DNA of 64,000 bases from Salipaludibacillus sp. CUR1 (GCF_021028955.1 NZ_JAIWPE010000057.1:1-64000); one strand, 5' to 3'; counted from the first letter of the stretch, positions 16,997 through 25,671 are shown. Translations and numbers: made by a program. The notes: generated by a model from the letters alone, not told the origin.

Positions 16997-17301
16997 TGTT
17001 CCTGTTCAATTAACCCGTAAATAGCAGATAGCCTAGGATTTCCTTCTCCTGCAACTTCCCCGTTCAGAACGACGAGTGGATAAAAATATTCATCTTCGAG
17101 AATTTTTTCAGAAAAAGATCTTTCTTCTTCCGTCTTTGGCTGCTTAATGTCGCAATATTCCACAGTTATCGGATAATCAGGAAATTTACGTGTGATTGCT
17201 GCCTCGAGCCATTCTTTTGTTTCAAGGGCACTTGGTAAATGGATACAACTCGCGCATTTCTGCTCTGCGCCATAAACAGTTATATAAACCGGGTTCATCA
17301 T
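16987..17301 (-). CDS. yuzD: YuzD-family (DUF1462) thioredoxin-fold protein
   Basis: A 104-aa protein with a CASC motif near the N-terminus (VYGAEQKCASCIHLPSA), matching the CxxC of the YuzD family. The role is unknown; the neighbour is the NifU-like yutI. The ATG pair at 17301/17298 lies 5-8 bases after GGAGG, so the upstream GTG is unlikely. Its 3' end overlaps the shared terminator. Confidence 0.87.
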   Translation of the reverse strand: MMNPVYITVYGAEQKCASCIHLPSALETKEWLEAAITRKFPDYPITVEYCDIKQPKTEEERSFSEKILEDEYFYPLVVLNGEVAGEGNPRLSAIYGLIEQEQKK

Positions 17302-17464
17302 TCCCACCTCCTGCTATTGTTATTTTATCACATTAGCAGGCGTTAAATGAGATTACCACTATACACACAATGTTCATATTAATTACCGAAAAAATTAACC
17401 CCTCCCCATGGATTTTTTCCGTGAAGAATATTATAATAATTGTAAAGAAAGGAGTGTTTAGATT

Positions 17465-17701
17465 ATGGCAACAGAAACAATGGAAGCCCAAGTGCAAGAA
17501 GTGCTCGATAAATTGCGTCCGTTTTTACTTCGTGATGGAGGGGACGTTGAACTTGTAGATATTGAAGACGGCGTGGTTAAAGTTCGTCTTATGGGAGCTT
17601 GCGGTTCATGCCCAAGTTCAACAATTACTTTAAAAGCAGGTATTGAGCGTGCTTTGTTGGAAGAGGTTCCAGGAGTAACAGAATTAGAACAAGTATTCTA
17701 A
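17465..17701 (+). CDS. yutI: NifU C-terminal-domain Fe-S scaffold/carrier YutI
   Basis: A 78-aa single NifU-like domain protein with the cluster-binding [10 protein letters not shown] (Cys46, Cys49). Such proteins carry [4Fe-4S] clusters from the SUF machinery, encoded at 37390-42782, to targets. ATG start after AAAGGAG. Monocistronic, ended by a strong terminator. Confidence 0.93.
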   Translation: MATETMEAQVQEVLDKLRPFLLRDGGDVELVDIEDGVVKVRLMGACGSCPSSTITLKAGIERALLEEVPGVTELEQVF

Positions 17702-17715
17702 TTTTCTTTAAACAC

Positions 17716-17747
17716 AAAGGAGTTGCAGATATCTGCAACTCCTTTTT
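17716..17747. terminator. bidirectional terminator between yutI and the dehydrogenase gene
   Basis: AAAGGAGTTGCAGAT is an almost perfect palindrome with ATCTGCAACTCCTTT, followed by T-runs. The flanking genes converge. Confidence 0.9.
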
Positions 17748-17753
17748 TTATGA

Positions 17754-18728
17754 TCAGACATCTTCGTTTACAAGGGCTTCAGGCGTGTCCCCTTTTAATA
17801 CGCTGGCAATATTCCGGCTTACTAACGCTGCCATTTCATGGCGGGTTTCTGCACTCGCACTTCCAATGTGAGGAAGTGCTACAACATTTGTTAGACTTAA
17901 CAGCGGATGATCAGCTGGGATCGGCTCTTTACGGAACACATCGAGCCCTGCAGCAGCAATAGTTTCTTCTTTTAACGCCCTTTCCAAATCCTCTTCAACG
18001 ACCACCCCTCCTCTTGAAGCATTCACAAAGACAGCCGATGATTTCATTTTATTAAAGACGTCATACGTAAATAAATCTTTCGTTTCTTTCGTTAATGGCG
18101 CAAGACATACGACATAATCAGAACGCTCAATTAATTCTTCAAAAGGTACATAAGAAGCGCCTAATTCTTCTTCAGCCTCTTTTTTTCTTGAACGATTATG
18201 GTAAAGAATCTCCATTTCAAAACCTGTTGCCCGTTTAGCTACAGCAGTTCCTATCCTTCCCATACCAACAATCCCGATTGTTTTATGATGGATATCTGTT
18301 CCTGCTAATAACAGCGGTGCCCAGTTCTGCCATTTGCCGTCTTTCACGTATTCTGCTGCTTCAACAATTCTTCTTCCGGCAGCCATAAGCAGTGCAAACG
18401 CCAAATCTGCAGTTGTATCGGTCAGGACATCCGGCGTGTTACATACCGATATTCCTTTTTCTGTTGCCTTTTCAACATTAATGTTATCAAAGCCGACAGC
18501 AAGATTAGCCACTACTTTTAAATGAGGAGAATTATCTAATAATTCGTCATCAATTTGATCAGAAAGCATGGTATATAACCCTGAAGCTTTCTTCGCTTTT
18601 TCCAACAGGACTTCTCTTGGGACGGGTTCCTCTGCTTTCGGCCACATTTCCACTTCTGCTACTTCCTGGAGAGCAGTCAGACTTTCTTCCGGTACTTTGC
18701 GTGTTACATAAACATAAGGTTTTGACAT
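17754..18728 (-). CDS. D-2-hydroxyacid dehydrogenase (glyoxylate/hydroxypyruvate reductase type)
   Basis: A 324-aa NAD(P)-dependent enzyme. Rossmann motif IGIVGMGRIGTAVA (about 151-164); catalytic triad Arg239 (NASRGG), Glu268 (FRKEP) and His287 (LPHIGSA). It most resembles GyaR/YvcT glyoxylate and D-glycerate reductases rather than SerA, because the ACT domain is missing. It probably reduces glyoxylate or hydroxypyruvate. ATG start with AAGGGG twelve bases upstream, a rather long spacing. Confidence 0.88.
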   Translation of the reverse strand: MSKPYVYVTRKVPEESLTALQEVAEVEMWPKAEEPVPREVLLEKAKKASGLYTMLSDQIDDELLDNSPHLKVVANLAVGFDNINVEKATEKGISVCNTPDVLTDTTADLAFALLMAAGRRIVEAAEYVKDGKWQNWAPLLLAGTDIHHKTIGIVGMGRIGTAVAKRATGFEMEILYHNRSRKKEAEEELGASYVPFEELIERSDYVVCLAPLTKETKDLFTYDVFNKMKSSAVFVNASRGGVVVEEDLERALKEETIAAAGLDVFRKEPIPADHPLLSLTNVVALPHIGSASAETRHEMAALVSRNIASVLKGDTPEALVNEDV

Positions 18729-18813
18729 AATAAATAATGGCCCCTTTCATGATTGTTAGCGCATACAGTACAAGTATATACGTCAGGTGACCGTATCATC
18801 AATCAAAGAGCCA

Positions 18814-19863
18814 TTACTTCTTATTTGATAACCATTCAGGAAGCACAAAAATATTTTTACTATCTGGAAATAACGATGCCACAAAGCGGATAGTGTGCTC
18901 GTATTCCTCTGCTCCTGTAAACAGAAGGCTTAAATCTTCTTCCAGTACAGCTTTTCGTTCATCATCAACTGTCCGGTAATACTCTTCAACAAGCTCGAAA
19001 TAATGAACTGGAAAAGCGAGCCTGGCAATTAAGAGCTGAAAGTCTACACCGTCAAAAGGTTTAATAGTCTGGTACCTGTGCAAAAAACGCTCTATCCTTT
19101 TCGTTTTTTTATTAAAAGAGCCTGGTTCTGCAGTTAGATGCCTGATATATTCAGTTGTATCTCTTGTAAAATGATCATAAGTAAAATCCGATGGTACTTT
19201 TACTGCCCCTACATGGCGCTCATCCACTGTCAGCCAGCACCCTTCATGAAACCGCTGGTGACAAATGGTGTTTCCCTTACCTTCTCTGATTAAAAACGGG
19301 TTATTCGTCTGGATCGTATTCATCATTTGAACAGCATTTTCAGTTACTCCTAAAAAATATGGAAAGCTTAACAGAAACCATTCATCCCCTGGTGTTTTGT
19401 AGGGATCTTTCTGTTTTTTCACATACCAGTTTTCCAATTGATCCAGCCTCTTTATCCACCGGTCCTGCCACGCATACCATGTGCCATTCCATACAGAGTG
19501 TGAGGCCTCAAAGGCTTCCCCCTTAAGATGAAATCTTGCAAGCTTTCTCCCGGCGGATTGATCTGTTTGGAATCGCTCCTGTGAAAGATCGCTGGTAATA
19601 TCGTAAATAATGGCGCTTTCTCCATCTATAACTGATATATAGCTTTCTCGCTGAGAAAGAACGGGCCTTGCAATATGAGGCTCACCATTATAAATTAAAT
19701 ACTCTGCCATAAGCATTTGTTCCTCAATTTTTTTAGCTGGCAAATGGCCGCTGTTTCTTAATAAATAACTTTTTCCGTCAGCATTTATAACCGCATCTTC
19801 CCCTATAAATGAAACCTGCTCCACGCTTATCCTGTAATTCTCATATAACTGCCGCTCCAACAT
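18814..19863 (-). CDS. yutH: YutH-like spore coat-associated protein (CotS/kinase-like fold)
   Basis: A 349-aa protein distantly related to CotS-family proteins, which have an aminoglycoside-phosphotransferase-like fold. Readable features are ICHQRFHEGCW near residue 220 and a C-terminal helical region. The catalytic HxDxxxxN of active kinases is not clear, so activity is doubtful. I place the start at ATG 19863, eight bases after AAGGAG; the frame stays open for 37 more codons upstream without support. The neighbour pgpA matches the B. subtilis yutH-yutG arrangement. Confidence 0.82.
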   Translation of the reverse strand: MLERQLYENYRISVEQVSFIGEDAVINADGKSYLLRNSGHLPAKKIEEQMLMAEYLIYNGEPHIARPVLSQRESYISVIDGESAIIYDITSDLSQERFQTDQSAGRKLARFHLKGEAFEASHSVWNGTWYAWQDRWIKRLDQLENWYVKKQKDPYKTPGDEWFLLSFPYFLGVTENAVQMMNTIQTNNPFLIREGKGNTICHQRFHEGCWLTVDERHVGAVKVPSDFTYDHFTRDTTEYIRHLTAEPGSFNKKTKRIERFLHRYQTIKPFDGVDFQLLIARLAFPVHYFELVEEYYRTVDDERKAVLEEDLSLLFTGAEEYEHTIRFVASLFPDSKNIFVLPEWLSNKK

Positions 19864-19998
19864 CGATCCCGCTCCTTTTCGTACGCCTTCTGTCTTCAGT
19901 TTATGAGTGAAACGCCCAAATCGTGCCTTAAGGGGGAATATCTTTAGACCCGGTGAATACACTAATCGAAACAAATAAGATAGGAGCAGGTGGAAACC

Positions 19999-20493
19999 AT
20001 GATGAAAAAGCAGAAAGGTTTAATTGAGGACACTGCTAAAAATTGGCTTTCGGACCGCGGAGTCTCACTTCGGGACATTGGGGAATTGGTTTATACTCTC
20101 CAGAAATCCTACTACCCTACACTTACTATAGAAGACTGTCTGGAAAACGTGGAAAGAGTATTATCAAAGAGAGAAGTGCATAATGCCATACTCACAGGAA
20201 TCCAAATCGACAGGCTGGCTGAGGAAGGAAAACTGGAACCGCCTCTTCAGGGAATAATTGAAAGAGATGAAGGCCTTTACGGAATCGATGAGATAATCGC
20301 CTTATCTATTGTCAATGTCTACGGGTCGATCGGTTTTACTAATTACGGTTATATTGATAAGGAAAAGCCGGGAATTTTAAAAAAATTAAATGATAAGAAT
20401 AACGGCTGCCATACTTTCTTAGATGATATTGTCGGAGCAATTGCTGCAGCTGCTTCAAGCCGGCTCGCACACAGAGAGGCAGGAGAATATTAA
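19999..20493 (+). CDS. yutG: phosphatidylglycerophosphatase A-family protein (YutG)
   Basis: About 164 aa. The PgpA signature is at the C-terminus: DDIVGAIAAAAS, with VYGSIGFTNYGYIDKEKPGI upstream. Unlike enteric PgpA it has no obvious membrane span, as usual for the Bacillus form. PgpA removes phosphate from phosphatidylglycerophosphate, giving phosphatidylglycerol; activity of this shorter form is inferred. Two adjacent ATGs (19999, 20002) follow AGGTGG; a GTG at 19990 is only three bases after AGGAG. Confidence 0.83.
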   Translation: MMKKQKGLIEDTAKNWLSDRGVSLRDIGELVYTLQKSYYPTLTIEDCLENVERVLSKREVHNAILTGIQIDRLAEEGKLEPPLQGIIERDEGLYGIDEIIALSIVNVYGSIGFTNYGYIDKEKPGILKKLNDKNNGCHTFLDDIVGAIAAAASSRLAHREAGEY

Positions 20494-20568
20494 ATTTATT
20501 TTAAGAGAACCTCTTTAACACGTTGAAAAAACCATTTTCGTTTATTTTAAATTATAATAAAGATAAGA

Positions 20569-20602
20569 AAGACCTTCTCACCCAATTGAGAGAAGGTCTT
20601 TT
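20569..20602 (+). terminator. terminator of yutG
   Basis: AGACCTTCTC pairs with GAGAAGGTCT, followed by a short T-run. The stretch 20603-20728 up to the yutF stop holds nothing identifiable. Confidence 0.8.
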
Positions 20603-20728
20603 CTGAATTTGCAAACGAGAGAAACGGACGGTAACCCTCAGACAGTTCCTCGTGGCTCTCTGCGGACTTTCCGTAAAGTGAGTGCAACTCCAGCGCTTAA
20701 CCATGTCGCTGCGGAGACTTCTCTCCTT

Positions 20729-21499
20729 TTAAATTTTCCAGTCCCACTCATCCAATGTATGAATGGCATAGGTTGGCTGGATTTTCTCTTCAGCCAGCTG
20801 CTCAACTGAAGTCACACCGGTATGGACAATAAGCGTATCCATTTTAGCATTGATCCCAGCCATAATATCTGTCTGGTAATTGTCCCCAACCATTAACGTC
20901 TCATTTCGTTCAGTCCCCAACACGGCCAGCGCCTGATCAACAATCACCGACTCAGGTTTACCAATAAACTTTGGAGTGACGCCTGTAGAGACGTGAACCA
21001 CCGAAGTTAAAGACCCGTTACCAGGCATAAGTCCACGTTCTGTCGGTATAGCTACATCGCCGTTTGTTGAGAGGAAAGCCGCCCCATCTCTTACAGCAAG
21101 GCAGGCTACAGCCAGTTTCTCATAATTTATCTGCCGGTCAATTCCCATCACGACTGCTTCAATTTCTTTATCTGTTAAGTTAAGTCCTTGTTTAACTAAA
21201 GCGTCTTCCAGTCCTCTCTCCCCAATCATATAGACGTTTACTTTCCCGTACGCCTGTTCAATGAATTGGGCAGTCGCCATGCTCGTCGTGAAGACGTGTT
21301 CCTCTGTCGCCGGTATATCCATGGATACCAGTTTTTCAGCCACTTCCTTAGGGGTTCGTGAAGAGTTGTTTGTTACAAAAAGATACGGAAGATCTTTTTT
21401 CTCTAACTGTTTAACGAAACGGGATGCTGCATCGATTTTTTCTTCTCCACGGTACATAGTCCCGTCTAAATCAATTAAATATCCTTTATATTTACCCAT
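20729..21499 (-). CDS. yutF: HAD-superfamily phosphatase YutF (NagD-like)
   Basis: A 256-aa NagD/p-nitrophenylphosphatase-type HAD hydrolase. Motif I DLDGTMYRG (nucleophile Asp about 10), motif II FVTNNSSRTP, motif III Lys in GKPES, motif IV VGDNYQTDIMAG. A C2-type cap domain lies between motifs II and III. The substrate is unknown, likely sugar phosphates or nucleotides. Start at ATG 21499 behind GAGGAGG; an upstream start would overlap that site. Confidence 0.88.
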   Translation of the reverse strand: MGKYKGYLIDLDGTMYRGEEKIDAASRFVKQLEKKDLPYLFVTNNSSRTPKEVAEKLVSMDIPATEEHVFTTSMATAQFIEQAYGKVNVYMIGERGLEDALVKQGLNLTDKEIEAVVMGIDRQINYEKLAVACLAVRDGAAFLSTNGDVAIPTERGLMPGNGSLTSVVHVSTGVTPKFIGKPESVIVDQALAVLGTERNETLMVGDNYQTDIMAGINAKMDTLIVHTGVTSVEQLAEEKIQPTYAIHTLDEWDWKI

Positions 21500-21540
21500 G
21501 TGAATCCTCCTCAATGTCTTTCATAAATCTCCAAAAAAAG

Positions 21541-21568
21541 AAGCGCCACTCAGGAGAGAGTGGCGTGT
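21541..21568 (-). terminator. terminator of the SufR-like gene
   Basis: CACGCCACTC pairs with GAGTGGCG around a short loop, with T-rich sequence following on the minus strand, between the regulator and yutF. Confidence 0.8.
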
Positions 21569-22210
21569 TTAAAAGCCTTCTGACTGTTTGATTTTATAAT
21601 AGCAGTGCTGCTCCTGTCCAGCAGACATACATCTCTCGCATTGAATATCGCCTGTTTCAAGCAGCTCTTTAAACAGCTGCATCTCAGCGGCACATACGAC
21701 AGGAAATTCTTTTGCTACAGCAGCAATCGGGCAATTAAACTGTTTAAACGTATAACTTCCGTCCGGTTCCTGGTTCACTTCTGCCATAAATCCTTGTTCG
21801 TTTTGTATTTTCTGCAGCTCCAGTACCTTGCTTTGGAAGTCTTTTAGAAACATTCTTTTTTCAAATCGGAGTTTCAGCTTATCCTTCCGGTGATCAAACA
21901 ACTCTTTTACTTTAGCCAATCCTTCTTTTTCCTGAATCGTCCTCAGCAAATCAATCGTCAGCTCCCCATAATTTCTGGGAAACAGCTCTTGACCGGAGGT
22001 GGAAAGCTGATAAACATTTGTCGGCCTTCCCATTGCCTGCCTTAATAAAGTCGTCTCAACTACATTATCTCTCTCTAAAGTGTTCAGATGCCTTCTGACA
22101 GCCATTTCTGTGATGGAAAGCTCTTTTGCAATGGTTGATACTGTCATTTGTTTCTTCTTTTTTAATAAGCTTAATATTTGGTCCCTTGTTGAGGTGGTCT
22201 TCGTCGCCAT
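21569..22210 (-). CDS. winged-helix regulator with C-terminal cysteine cluster (SufR-like)
   Basis: A 213-aa protein with an N-terminal winged helix-turn-helix (about 8-70, TVSTIAKELSITEMAVRRHL) and a wing around GRPTNVYQLS. The C-terminal domain has NCPIAAVAKEFPVVC, then IQCERCMSAGQEQHCYYKI, a set of cysteines laid out as in SufR-type Fe-S-sensing repressors. SufR proteins repress suf genes when holding a cluster; here the suf operon is 15 kb away, so the regulatory link is inference. A DeoR/ArsR-like assignment is the fallback. The ORF starts at ATG behind GGTGAGG. Confidence 0.75.
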   Translation of the reverse strand: MATKTTSTRDQILSLLKKKKQMTVSTIAKELSITEMAVRRHLNTLERDNVVETTLLRQAMGRPTNVYQLSTSGQELFPRNYGELTIDLLRTIQEKEGLAKVKELFDHRKDKLKLRFEKRMFLKDFQSKVLELQKIQNEQGFMAEVNQEPDGSYTFKQFNCPIAAVAKEFPVVCAAEMQLFKELLETGDIQCERCMSAGQEQHCYYKIKQSEGF

Positions 22211-22246
22211 TTACCTCACCATCCTTCATCCTTATTTTAACGAAGG

Positions 22247-22261
22247 TTACCGTGACAGTAA
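22247..22261. promoter_or_regulatory. palindrome at the SufR-like gene's promoter
   Basis: TTACCGTGACAGTAA is a near-perfect palindrome 37 bp before the start codon. A TATACT on the minus strand (22270-22275) would start transcription at the palindrome, which fits an autoregulatory operator. Role inferred. Confidence 0.4.
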
Positions 22262-22336
22262 ATTTAATAAGTATAAAGTTTGAAAAATTGACTTAATCTC
22301 TCCATAATTTGTTCACTTTTTCACAAACTTTCACTT

Positions 22337-22783
22337 TTAATCTTTTTGAGGCAAAAAGGCAGACACTGGCCCCAATTCATTTTCCAGATATTTACGTATT
22401 TTTCCCGGGAAATTAATTAATGCCTCCGACTTGTTTTTAAAATCGTCATACATACCGGTAACATTTATAGTTGTATAATTTTGAAGAAGTTCTTTTCTCC
22501 AGGGAATAAGAGCTTCCAGGGCATCTGCTTCCTCTTTTGATAAAACTTTTTCATCAGCCAGGATATGAATAATATCTTCATAACTTCCCGGGTCTCTCAT
22601 AATAAACCCATCAATCATCTGATTGCCTACGTCCATAATTACTTCAATCATCATATGGCATATTCGTTCAACAGCTAATCTGGTTTCCGCTGTATCAGTG
22701 GATTTTATTTTACTAAAGTCTCCCATTATTTCCTCATAATAATTCAATCTTTTTTCCATCAGCTTCCGGTCTACAAAATACAT
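22337..22783 (-). CDS. yutE: YutE, HepT-like (DUF86) protein
   Basis: A 148-aa all-helical DUF86 protein. HepT proteins are RNases or toxins paired with an MntA nucleotidyltransferase and carry an RX4-6H motif; here a related segment reads RLAVERICHMMIEVIMDVGNQMI. No MntA partner gene is adjacent, and B. subtilis YutE is likewise solitary, so a toxin role is unlikely. Start set at ATG 22783, eight bases after AAGGAG. Confidence 0.83.
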   Translation of the reverse strand: MYFVDRKLMEKRLNYYEEIMGDFSKIKSTDTAETRLAVERICHMMIEVIMDVGNQMIDGFIMRDPGSYEDIIHILADEKVLSKEEADALEALIPWRKELLQNYTTINVTGMYDDFKNKSEALINFPGKIRKYLENELGPVSAFLPQKD

Positions 22784-22963
22784 ATGCTCAACTCCTTTAA
22801 AAAATAAAAAGTATGACACATTGAAAGGGTTTACTTTTAAAAACGAGTGTCAAATTTAAAAATATGATTTATTTTATATGCTTTTTTTGTTATTATGATG
22901 AAGGATTTATCGACGATATACTTATTATAACCCGAATCAAACAACTATTGGAGGAGAATCATT

Positions 22964-23941
22964 GTGGATCGAGAACTGGCGATGGAAATTGTAAGAGTGA
23001 CAGAAGCAGCTGCTTTAGCTTCTGCACAGTGGATGGGAAGAGGTTTAAAAAACGAAGCTGACGACGCTGCTACAACAGCTATGAGAACAATGTTTGATTC
23101 TGTCAGTATGCAGGGGACAGTAGTGATTGGTGAAGGCGAACTTGATGAAGCCCCTATGCTTTATATTGGAGAAAAACTAGGCTCAGGAGAAGGCCCTGAA
23201 GTCGATATAGCTGTAGACCCTTTAGAAGGTACAAACATAGTAGCAAAGGGCCATCCTAATGCTATGGCAGTCATAGCAGTGGCAGATAAAGGCACGCTTC
23301 TGCATGCGCCTGACATGTATATGGAAAAGCTCGTAGTAGGGCCTGAGTCTGCAGGGTTAGTCAGACTGGATGATCCGATAGAAAAAACGATTGATATTGT
23401 TGCTAAAATGAATAATAAACGCGTCCGTGATGTGACTGTCATCATCCAGGAGCGGGAACGCCACGAGGAATTAGTTGAACGTGTTCAAAAGAAGGGTGCC
23501 CGTGTTAAACTGTTTGGAGACGGAGATGTAGGTGCCTCTATTGCGACTGCATTGCCGCGGACAGGTATTGACTTATTTGTAGGCACTGGCGGAGCTCCTG
23601 AAGGCGTCATTTCAGCTGCAGCTATTAAAGCGCTGGGCGGGGATATGCAGGCTCGGTTAGTGCCAATGAATGACGACGAGTACAATCGTTGTAAAGAAAT
23701 GGGGCTTGAGGAACCAACAAAATTCCTCTCTCTTGATGACCTGGTGAAAAGTGATGATGCTATTTTTGCCGCAACAGGGGTCTCTTCCGGTGAGCTTCTT
23801 GAAGGTGTCCGCTTTCTAGGTGGCGACCTTGTTGAAACCGATACGATTGTCATGCGAGCTAAAACAGGGACCGTACGGTATATTAAAGCACACCACCAGT
23901 TAAACCAGAAACCTCATTTAGTCATGCCTGAACACACTTAA
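22964..23941 (+). CDS. glpX: class II fructose-1,6-bisphosphatase GlpX
   Basis: A 325-aa Mn2+-dependent phosphatase of gluconeogenesis, hydrolysing fructose-1,6-bisphosphate to fructose-6-phosphate. Metal and substrate motifs: VVIGEGELDEAPMLYIGE (about 54-71), DPLEGTNIVAKG (about 87-98), and FVGTGGAPEGVISAAA (about 207-222). The length is typical of the GlpX/YwjI family. GTG start behind GGAGGAG. The next gene (DUF3055) starts 22 bp downstream, so they are probably co-transcribed. Confidence 0.95.
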   Translation: MDRELAMEIVRVTEAAALASAQWMGRGLKNEADDAATTAMRTMFDSVSMQGTVVIGEGELDEAPMLYIGEKLGSGEGPEVDIAVDPLEGTNIVAKGHPNAMAVIAVADKGTLLHAPDMYMEKLVVGPESAGLVRLDDPIEKTIDIVAKMNNKRVRDVTVIIQERERHEELVERVQKKGARVKLFGDGDVGASIATALPRTGIDLFVGTGGAPEGVISAAAIKALGGDMQARLVPMNDDEYNRCKEMGLEEPTKFLSLDDLVKSDDAIFAATGVSSGELLEGVRFLGGDLVETDTIVMRAKTGTVRYIKAHHQLNQKPHLVMPEHT

Positions 23942-23963
23942 TCAGATAAGGGAGCGATCAAGC

Positions 23964-24230
23964 ATGTCTGAACGTTTTTTTCTGTATGATGAATCAGAAG
24001 ATACAAAGACCCGTTTCGTCAGTTTTATGGGCGAATCGCAGCGTTTTGATTTAGCTATTACGACCACAAACCGCTATTACGGAAAAAAGCTTGTGTTAAA
24101 TATGCAATCCAGCCGCTATGCGATTATCGGGACCGATGACCTTGACGAAGAAGGATACGTGGAGCATGCTTTTCAGCTGGACGAGGAAGACGCACAGGAA
24201 CTTCGTGAATTTTTATATGAAGTCATTTAA
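23964..24230 (+). CDS. DUF3055-family small cytosolic protein
   Basis: An 88-aa acidic protein matching the bacilli-specific DUF3055 pattern as I remember it: DTKTRFVSFMGE, then RFDLAITTTNRYYGK, then a C-terminal acidic helix. Function unknown. It follows glpX by 22 bp in the same direction. ATG start behind GGGAG. Confidence 0.82.
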   Translation: MSERFFLYDESEDTKTRFVSFMGESQRFDLAITTTNRYYGKKLVLNMQSSRYAIIGTDDLDEEGYVEHAFQLDEEDAQELREFLYEVI

Positions 24231-24310
24231 AGCGCAGGGCTTTTATTAAAAAGCTGCTTACATGGAAAAGCACCTCTTTATCACATAATAGTGATAAGGA
24301 GGTGTTTTTT

Positions 24311-24562
24311 ATGGCTGGTAAAAAGAAACAATATGAAGATTTTACAGCTGTAGAAAAATACAGAGAGGAAATCCTTCCGGAAATAACTCCTGAAGGGGCT
24401 TACGGGGCACCTTTTGAGCCGCCGTTAGGTAAAAGCACTCCCTGGCAGCCGGGCCAAAGGGCAATCAGTGCTTTCACTTATGAAAACCGGCACTTGCATG
24501 AAGGAATGCAAAGAAAAGACCCCGGTTCCCATCCCCCTCACGATGAACCGGAGGAAAGGTAA
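24311..24562 (+). CDS. small hydrophilic protein, unknown
   Basis: An 83-aa protein I do not recognise. It has a Lys-rich N-terminus, a Pro/Gly-rich middle (GAYGAPFEPPLGKSTPWQPG) and a His/Pro-rich end. ATG at 24311 follows AGGAGGTG by seven bases; the stronger-looking upstream in-frame codon overlaps that site. It could be a spore-associated small protein, but nothing in the sequence proves it. A GC-rich palindrome terminates it. Confidence 0.7.
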   Translation: MAGKKKQYEDFTAVEKYREEILPEITPEGAYGAPFEPPLGKSTPWQPGQRAISAFTYENRHLHEGMQRKDPGSHPPHDEPEER

Positions 24563-24590
24563 AAAATGGGGGGACAGTCCCCCCATTTTT
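24561..24590. terminator. GGGGGGACAGTCCCCCC palindrome, copy 1
   Basis: AAAAATGGGGGG pairs with CCCCCCATTTTT around ACAGT; it overlaps the stop of the preceding gene. The same sequence type recurs at 31384-31418, 62999-63026 and 63644-63668. Confidence 0.85.
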
Positions 24591-24598
24591 TACCTGAA

Positions 24599-24628
24599 AA
24601 AACAAGTCATCCAATGAATGACTTGTTC
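24599..24628 (-). terminator. terminator of yutD
   Basis: AACAAGTCAT pairs with ATGACTTGTT; T-rich sequence follows on the minus strand. The stem overlaps the yutD stop codon. Confidence 0.75.
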
Positions 24629-24920
24629 AGCTTTCCTTTGTTGCTTTTTCTTTCACTTTTTTGACGACGAAATAAGCGCAGCCAAAATTGCAGTACTCAT
24701 ACAAATATTCGGGCAGAAAGCTGATTTTAGCTTCAGGTGAGGTTTTGCGTGTTTTATCTTCAAAAAAACCTTTCAGCCTTAGCTGCTCATAACCCCAGTC
24801 CCCTACAATATAGTCGTATTTATTTAATACATCGCTGTATCTTTCTTTAAAAGCTTCTTCAGACCACCCGTTTTTAACCTCTTCCACCAGTTCATATGTA
24901 TTTCCCTGAATACGGATCAT
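24627..24920 (-). CDS. yutD: YutD (DUF1027) protein
   Basis: A 97-aa protein with the YutD pattern: YELVEEVKNGW at the N-terminus, RYSDVLNKYDYIVGDWGYEQLRLKG in the middle, and a PEYLYEYCNFGCAYFVVKK end with a cysteine pair. Function unknown; conserved in bacilli. ATG start behind GCAGGTG. It converges on the preceding small gene. Confidence 0.88.
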   Translation of the reverse strand: MIRIQGNTYELVEEVKNGWSEEAFKERYSDVLNKYDYIVGDWGYEQLRLKGFFEDKTRKTSPEAKISFLPEYLYEYCNFGCAYFVVKKVKEKATKES

Positions 24921-25061
24921 TGTGAAACACCTGCCTTTAGTATCTCTTTCTATATTGCCTCACTTCACTTAAAAATTCAATCTTTACCTCACTTAACGTC
25001 CATAATTTACCTTAAAAAAATAACAAAATCCTGAGCATCCTATAAAACAGGAGGTGTTTTG

Positions 25062-25664
25062 ATGATTAAAAAATCGACAGTCGTTGTGGCAGGATTAACT
25101 CTCTTATTAAGCCTGAATGCTACTGGGTGCGGAAATGCCGGGAATGAGGGCCAGGCTTTTGATTTTATGCGAGGATATAAAATGGAAGAGCCAAGCCAGG
25201 CAATTAATAAAAGTAATATAGAGAATAAGGACCAATATTTACAATTTGGTTATAATCGCCAGACAAAGAATGCAGCCCAGGACCTTGAGATGCCGGGCTA
25301 TGCCGTTTATGACAGACCTTTGCTGGCAGAAAGCATCAGTGAAATGGCTGCAGTCATTCCTGAAGTACGCGATGCGGGCGTGCTGGTAACCGACCAGTAT
25401 GTTCTGATTGCTTATGAAACAGCTACAAATGACCGTGAAGCAGTTGCCGATCAGGTTAAAAAGACAGCTATGTCTGTTGTACCTTCTTATTATGAAGTGT
25501 ATGTAGCCGACGACCCAATCATGATGGATGAAATCGAACGCTTTGGAGGCCAATATTCAGAAAACCGTGCAGAAATGAACGCTTTACTGCAAACTATTGA
25601 CCAGATGAAAACATACCCACAGGGCGAAACTGACTCCCCAAAACCTGCAGAAACGATGGAGTAA
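25062..25664 (+). CDS. yutC: YutC, YhcN/YlaJ-type sporulation lipoprotein
   Basis: About 200 aa. The signal peptide ends in a lipobox (ATGC, Cys about 23). The mature region resembles the YhcN/YlaJ family: AESISEMAAVIPEVRDAGVLVTDQYVLIAYET and YYEVYVADDP. Such lipoproteins associate with the spore. Start set at ATG 25062, seven bases after GGAGG; the TTG one codon upstream is less likely. Confidence 0.85.
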   Translation: MIKKSTVVVAGLTLLLSLNATGCGNAGNEGQAFDFMRGYKMEEPSQAINKSNIENKDQYLQFGYNRQTKNAAQDLEMPGYAVYDRPLLAESISEMAAVIPEVRDAGVLVTDQYVLIAYETATNDREAVADQVKKTAMSVVPSYYEVYVADDPIMMDEIERFGGQYSENRAEMNALLQTIDQMKTYPQGETDSPKPAETME

Positions 25665-25671
25665 ACCTGTA

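Noticed and set aside
22337-22783. toxin-antitoxin system at the HepT-like gene
   Set aside because: No MntA nucleotidyltransferase gene is adjacent and the gene is in its usual yut position, as the solitary B. subtilis YutE.
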